A stretch of DNA of 9,523 nt from the NCBI GenBank assembly GCA_041743835.1, contig JBGTLW010000398.1:1-9523 (forward strand). Direction: 5' to 3'. Shown here piece by piece: positions 6,637 through 9,523 of the stretch. The notes beneath the pieces are model-generated. The model saw only the letters and a list, made by a program, of their open reading frames with translations, was not told the origin of the DNA and searched no databases. Origin of the DNA: JBGTLW01 sp041743835. Lineage in GTDB: Bacteria > Planctomycetota > Phycisphaerae > Phycisphaerales > Phycisphaeraceae. A program made the position numbers and the translations under genes. Each line of letters opens with the position of its first letter. Position 1 is the stretch's first letter.

Positions 6637-6911
6637 GGTGCGGCCTGCACCGAGTCATGGTCGGCTGACTGTCGGGGAGACGGTCGGATCGGCCTCGGCG
6701 GCCAAGACAAGCCCGCCGCCAGACCGACGGCAGCGGTCGCTAAATGCTGCACGAAAGCTCACGAGACCTGCGGCAGTAACCCAGCGATGCCGGGTGAAGC
6801 CGCGCGATGAACCATCGCAGTTGTCTCGTGCGCAGTCAACCGTCGCAGGCCCATTCCACCGAGTGCCGGCCTACGACGGAGTCACGAGGAACTAACTGGC
6901 GGCGAGCGCCA
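6637..6911 (+). ncRNA. Candidate structured RNA or long structured leader (no known family recognised)
   Basis: This GC-rich gene-free stretch holds an unusual density of pairings. In order: GGTGC (6637-6641)/GCACC (6647-6651); AGTCA (6653-6657)/TGACT (6666-6670); an eight-bp closing helix CACGAGAC (6760-6767)/GTCTCGTG (6823-6830) that encloses GCGGC (6770-6774)/GCCGC (6799-6803) with inner ACCC/GGGT, and GCGATG (6804-6809)/CATCGC (6813-6818). After these comes CCGTCG-C-AGGCC (6840-6851) pairing with GGCCT-A-CGACGG (6868-6879), an 11-bp helix with one mismatch, and TGGCG (6897-6901)/CGCCA (6907-6911). CTCGTG at 6825-6830 can alternatively pair with a second CACGAG at 6883-6888. TTGACA at 6630-6635 is a perfect -35 word but lacks a good -10. 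It matches none of RNase P, tmRNA, SRP, cobalamin or c-di-GMP motifs that I looked for. A frame at 6638-6895 is open but unconvincing. High GC makes chance pairing possible. Confidence 0.3.
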
Positions 6912-7033
6912 TCCTCAAGGTGACCGCTTAGTTTGAGACTGTGTCAGCCGCGTGTGCGTCTGACCAACGTTTGAAACCGGCCGGGTCCAATGTGGGCACC
7001 AGCCAAGACCCCGAATCGGAAGGAGACTTTATT

Positions 7034-7780
7034 ATGATGAGTTTTGTACGGAACACAGTTTTGGGCGCGGCCACAGCCGCAACACTGGCAATCGGCGGAG
7101 CGGCGCAGGGGGCCTATGTGATTGCCACTCCTGGCGCGCCTGTCATTGAGAACTTCACTAGCTATGCCGGGTCTGCTGCTCCCACCAACTGGACAATCAC
7201 AGGTTCCTCAGCCCCCGGCTTTCAGAACCAAAGCACCGGCAGCGGCACCGCTGGCGGCATCTACTCATATGGGGCGACGTCGAGTTCAGAACGTGCTCTG
7301 GGATACTTGGGCAACTCCTCAACGGCCGCATCGGTGGCGTACACCGCTGCATACACCAACAACACCGGCGACACGCTGATTCAACTCGATATCAGCTTCC
7401 GTGCCGAGCAGTGGCGGCTCGCCAGTGGTGGTCGTACCAATGGCTGGGAAGTTAGCCTGTCAACCGATGGTGTCAACTACACGGTAATAAATGATCTGAG
7501 CACGTGGACTTCAACCAATAGCGGCACAACTGGTGCCGTCGACGGCAATTCTGCAACATACAGCGCATCGCTGGCCGCAACCGTGTCAAGCCTTTCTATC
7601 GCGAACGGAAGCAATTTCTCCATTCGCTTCGCTGCGGATCGAGGCTCAGGCAGCGGCTCCTCGCAAGGCATCGCCATCGATGATGTGTCTGTCACCGGCA
7701 CCGTCATCCCCGAGCCCGCATCGCTCGCTTTGCTGGGGCTTGGAGGGCTCCTGATGCTCGGCCGTGGCCGCCGGGCGTAA
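7034..7780 (+). CDS. PEP-CTERM exported protein 2
   Basis: The start is placed at ATG 7034 (a second ATG follows at 7037), 8 bases after AGGAG at 7021-7025. An in-frame GTG at 6941 would put 31 polar residues before the signal peptide and is rejected. The 248-residue product has a signal peptide (MMSFVRNTVLGAATAATLAI, likely cut near AQG/A at 26-27). Its Gly/Ser/Thr/Asn-rich beta domain contains FRAEQWR (122-128) and ends in GIAIDDVSV (212-220), a pairing I recognise from many planctomycete surface proteins of lectin-like beta-sandwich type. The PEP-CTERM tail follows: PEP at 226-228, LALLGLGGLLML (231-242), basic end RGRRA. It is probably exported and processed by an exosortase encoded elsewhere. 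The base composition is visibly less GC-rich than clpB. The function is unknown. Confidence 0.85.
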   Translation: MMSFVRNTVLGAATAATLAIGGAAQGAYVIATPGAPVIENFTSYAGSAAPTNWTITGSSAPGFQNQSTGSGTAGGIYSYGATSSSERALGYLGNSSTAASVAYTAAYTNNTGDTLIQLDISFRAEQWRLASGGRTNGWEVSLSTDGVNYTVINDLSTWTSTNSGTTGAVDGNSATYSASLAATVSSLSIANGSNFSIRFAADRGSGSGSSQGIAIDDVSVTGTVIPEPASLALLGLGGLLMLGRGRRA

Positions 7781-7801
7781 GTTCCAGTTCACACAACTCA
7801 C

Positions 7802-7831
7802 CGGCCGCCCGTTGGAAACAGCGGGCGGCCG
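7802..7831 (+). terminator. Strong hairpin with GAAA loop after PEP-CTERM gene 2
   Basis: CGGCCGCCC (7802-7810) plus GTTG (7811-7814) pairs with CAGC (7819-7822) plus GGGCGGCCG (7823-7831), giving 13 consecutive pairs including one G-U, closed by a GAAA tetraloop. It begins 22 bases after the PEP-CTERM stop. The following ATTCCGATTGATC is only moderately T-rich. It is best read as the terminator of PEP-CTERM gene 2, and it may also limit read-through into the prepilin-like gene 32 bases later. Confidence 0.65.
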
Positions 7832-7862
7832 ATTCCGATTGATCCCCACCCCCGAGCCCACC

Positions 7863-8711
7863 ATGCCCCACGACCGACCCCATACCGCCACCCAGCCCAA
7901 CGACACCCCCCCAAAGCCGAGGGATCGCCATCCCTCGGCCTCACCCTCCGCTCCCACCTCCGCCTCCCCCGCGCGCCCCTCCCGCGCCAGCCACGCCTTC
8001 ACCCTCATCGAACTCCTGGTCGTCATCTCCATCATCGCCCTGCTCATCGGCATCCTCCTGCCCGTCCTCGGCTCGGCACGCGAGGCTGCACGCGACACCC
8101 AGTGCAAATCAAACCTCCGGCAATGGGCTATCGCCACGGCCGTTTACACCAACGACTTCAAACAGTTCCTCCCTGGCGAGAACAATCTTTCCAACCCATC
8201 GACCGCGCCGGACCCCGGTGCCTGGTACAACGAGCTGCCCGAGTATGTCGGTGCCCCCAAGTACCACATCGTTTACGACGGGTCTGCGGACCCGGCAAAA
8301 TACCCCCTGTCCAACATCTGGTGGTGCCCCACTGTCGAGTTGTCCTTTGGTGCAGGCACAGTGACCGGCGGTGGTAACAACTTCCACTACGGATGGAATG
8401 CCGTCCTCAACGGCACGGGGTCCTATGGCCCCAATCGCAGTAACACGGTGGATCACGTCACCATTATGAATTTTCCGAACGCAAGCAATGTGATTTTGAT
8501 GAGTGAACCGGGCAGCCGTGTCCCCACGGTTTCAATTGGTGGCCTTTCAAACTTCCGTCACTTTGATCGCAAGAATATCAATGCGAACTTTGCGGATGGG
8601 CACGTGTCCAGTTACAAGACAGCCGAGGCAAATACCGTCTCTTCCGGCAGCACCACAACGATCTGGAAGTCCGCAGAAGATCAGATTCACTGGGGCGTTT
8701 ACGCGAGGTGA
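7863..8711 (+). CDS. Prepilin-like (type II secretion/pseudopilin class) protein with H...DG motif
   Basis: The 282-residue product contains a class III prepilin signal, A45/F46-TLIELLVV, with the methylase/peptidase-associated Glu at mature position 5 (E50), then a hydrophobic helix to about residue 67 and AREAARDTQCKSNLRQW, as in planctomycete H-X9-DG prepilin-like proteins. The C-terminal HFDRKNINANFADGHV carries the matching His and DGH. A type IV prepilin peptidase should cut after A45 (usually Gly at this position; Ala is less common). The leader is about 45 residues, against the 6-20 usual, rich in Pro/Ser/Arg and part-encoded by a palindromic repeat. No start codon exists between 7863 and the cleavage site, so the long leader is unavoidable. 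A GTG at 7764 would read through the terminator hairpin and is rejected. There is no clear Shine-Dalgarno. Likely surface or secretion-related; exact role unknown. Confidence 0.85.
   Translation: MPHDRPHTATQPNDTPPKPRDRHPSASPSAPTSASPARPSRASHAFTLIELLVVISIIALLIGILLPVLGSAREAARDTQCKSNLRQWAIATAVYTNDFKQFLPGENNLSNPSTAPDPGAWYNELPEYVGAPKYHIVYDGSADPAKYPLSNIWWCPTVELSFGAGTVTGGGNNFHYGWNAVLNGTGSYGPNRSNTVDHVTIMNFPNASNVILMSEPGSRVPTVSIGGLSNFRHFDRKNINANFADGHVSSYKTAEANTVSSGSTTTIWKSAEDQIHWGVYAR
7916..7939. repeat. Perfect 10-bp hairpin inside the prepilin leader (palindromic repeat, copy 5)
   Basis: The left arm GCCGAGGGAT (7916-7925), loop CGCC, and right arm ATCCCTCGGC (7930-7939) pair perfectly. It is in frame and encodes PRDRHPSA within the leader peptide ahead of the prepilin cleavage site. 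It shares GCC...GGC ends and stem/loop size with the hairpins at 1596-1618 and in clpB, though the stem sequence differs. Confidence 0.75.
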
Positions 8712-8749
8712 TCGGCATCGCGGACAGACACGCAGCAGATAGCACCTCG
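8704..8749 (+). terminator. Weak inverted repeat spanning the prepilin-like gene's stop
   Basis: CGAGGTG (8704-8710) and CACCTCG (8743-8749) are perfect reverse complements separated by 32 bases. No U-run follows, though the area around 8761-8775 is AT-rich. CAGCAGATA occurs at 8732-8740 and again at 8755-8763. This is a low-confidence transcription end; nothing else is recognisable before the next gene. Confidence 0.2.
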
Positions 8750-8862
8750 GCCTACAGCAGATAAGTAAGTTTTACTCCGGTCCATGCTCTTCTCCTGTTA
8801 AAGTCACTCTCACCTGCCGCACCAAGAGACAGGATGGGCCACAGGCTTTAAACTGCCCGAAG

Positions 8863-9523
8863 ATGCCCACCCGCTTCGACATCCACACCACCGACTTCGG
8901 CTGGAACAGGGTTGCGCCGGTTTGGCGGTTGTTGGCCTGGGTGGGGGTCGTCGCGCTTATCGGGGCGATCGCGCAGGCCATCGTCTGGCTGGGCGGGGGG
9001 GATGTGCTTATCTTCTCCGCGAAGGGGCGAACGGTGCTGGTGTTTGCCGCGCTGGGCACCGCCGCGCTAATCATGTCACGCACCGGCCGATCACTCGCGG
9101 GCTACGGCCTGGCTGTCTCCGATCACTGGATGCGGCACCTGTTCCTCGGCCTGACCGCGGGGGCTTGCTTCGTCGCCTCGCTCGTGGCCATCGCTTTGGC
9201 TGGCGGCGCGGTGCGGGTGCGCACGGGGTGGACCATCAGCCAACTCGCACCAGCCTTGTTCGAGGCTTTGCCCGCCGTGCCCATGGCCGCGATCGGCGCG
9301 GTGCTCTTGTGCGGGTTCATCGTGGGCGAGCTGCTCTGCAAGCACAGCCGGGCCGCCACCGCCATGATCGCCGGCCTGCTGGCGGGGCTGATGATGACCG
9401 CGACCGTGATCCACGACGGCCCGACTATGGAAGCCCAATTCCTCTTCCTCACCGCCACGCTCGCGGCTGTCGTGCTCGTCCAATTCCGGCTGCTCACCGG
9501 CGACGCCGTGCTGCCGCTGGGCA
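8863..9523 (+). CDS. N-terminal 220 residues of a polytopic membrane protein, possibly CPBP-like (3' end outside window)
   Basis: The frame from ATG 8863 is open to the last base of the window, so the C-terminus is missing. A soluble start (MPTRFDIHTTDFGWNRV) is followed by about six hydrophobic segments, near residues 22-43, 56-72, 91-114, 130-158, 164-182 and 190-210. The phrase AGYGLAVSDHWMRHLFLGLTAG (79-100) resembles the 'GL...w..hl..Gl..G' region ahead of the core of CPBP intramembrane proteins. The place where CPBP proteases carry EExxxR would be VGELLCK (154-160), with Gly for the first Glu and Lys for Arg, so if it belongs to that family it may be catalytically dead. This is a tentative assignment; 'membrane protein of unknown function' is the safe reading. 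No strong Shine-Dalgarno is visible; codon use is G/C-ending and gene-like. Confidence 0.6.
   Translation, partial: MPTRFDIHTTDFGWNRVAPVWRLLAWVGVVALIGAIAQAIVWLGGGDVLIFSAKGRTVLVFAALGTAALIMSRTGRSLAGYGLAVSDHWMRHLFLGLTAGACFVASLVAIALAGGAVRVRTGWTISQLAPALFEALPAVPMAAIGAVLLCGFIVGELLCKHSRAATAMIAGLLAGLMMTATVIHDGPTMEAQFLFLTATLAAVVLVQFRLLTGDAVLPLG

Noticed and set aside
6638..6895. An 85-residue open frame in the gap between the PEP-CTERM genes
   Set aside because: It starts at GTG without a ribosome binding site, is Arg/Pro/Ser-rich as expected of chance GC-rich frames, and overlaps strongly pairing sequence.
6637..6911. Known riboswitch or RNase P/tmRNA
   Set aside because: The conserved cores I looked for are absent: GAGGAAAGUCC, the cobalamin GCCACUG box, c-di-GMP-I landmarks and the tmRNA ends.
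7764..7862. GTG start for the prepilin-like gene overlapping the end of PEP-CTERM gene 2
   Set aside because: It would translate the strong GAAA-loop hairpin and lengthen an already excessive leader; ATG 7863 is the better start.
1..9523. tRNA, rRNA or transposase genes
   Set aside because: I found no tRNA-like T-arm (GGTTCRANYCC) in a cloverleaf context, no rRNA signature and no transposase-like protein in any frame.

Overview
The window reads as GC-rich chromosomal DNA from a planctomycete-type bacterium, most likely of the Phycisphaerae kind. This rests on two secreted proteins ending in a PEP-CTERM tail, a prepilin-like protein with a FTLIELLVV start and a late H...DGH motif, strongly C/G-ending codons in the housekeeping genes, and many short hairpin repeats. 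The assignment is inference; no rRNA or marker search could be run.

Layout, all genes on the + strand. (1) 1-399: the C-terminal end of an unrecognised protein. (2) 417-493: a decayed inverted repeat built on GCCAAG. (3) 569-1465: a single-domain five-bladed beta-propeller protein resembling the GH43/GH117-like sugar-hydrolase fold. (4) 1529-5502: a protein quality-control operon, with a possible stress promoter, a hairpin in the leader, a zinc-finger-less DnaJ/CbpA-type co-chaperone, a 44-base tract with four G-runs, and the ClpB disaggregase. DnaJ-type proteins recruit DnaK to aggregates and ClpB threads polypeptides out of them, so the pairing makes functional sense. (5) 5792-7780: two PEP-CTERM exported proteins separated by 606 bases with no convincing gene but with a 14-base perfect palindrome and a densely pairing stretch that may be a structured RNA. 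(6) 7863-8711: a prepilin-like protein with an unusually long leader, behind a strong hairpin terminator. (7) 8863-9523: the first 220 residues of a polytopic membrane protein that runs off the window.

The most unusual signal is a set of short perfect hairpins (9-10 bp stems, 2-4 base loops, usually GCC...GGC ends) whose stem sequences differ but whose shape is constant. One lies in the dnaJ leader, three lie in frame inside clpB, and one lies in the leader-peptide part of the prepilin gene. In clpB they form two Pro/Ser/Ala-rich inserts, about 36 and 32 residues, that make the protein 930 residues long rather than about 860. Both inserts fall at loops between conserved ATPase elements, and both carry 15-base tandem copies of the hairpin's left arm. 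This looks like a palindromic repeat family that enters genes in frame and then expands. The second notable signal is the G-run tract placed just ahead of the clpB ribosome binding site.
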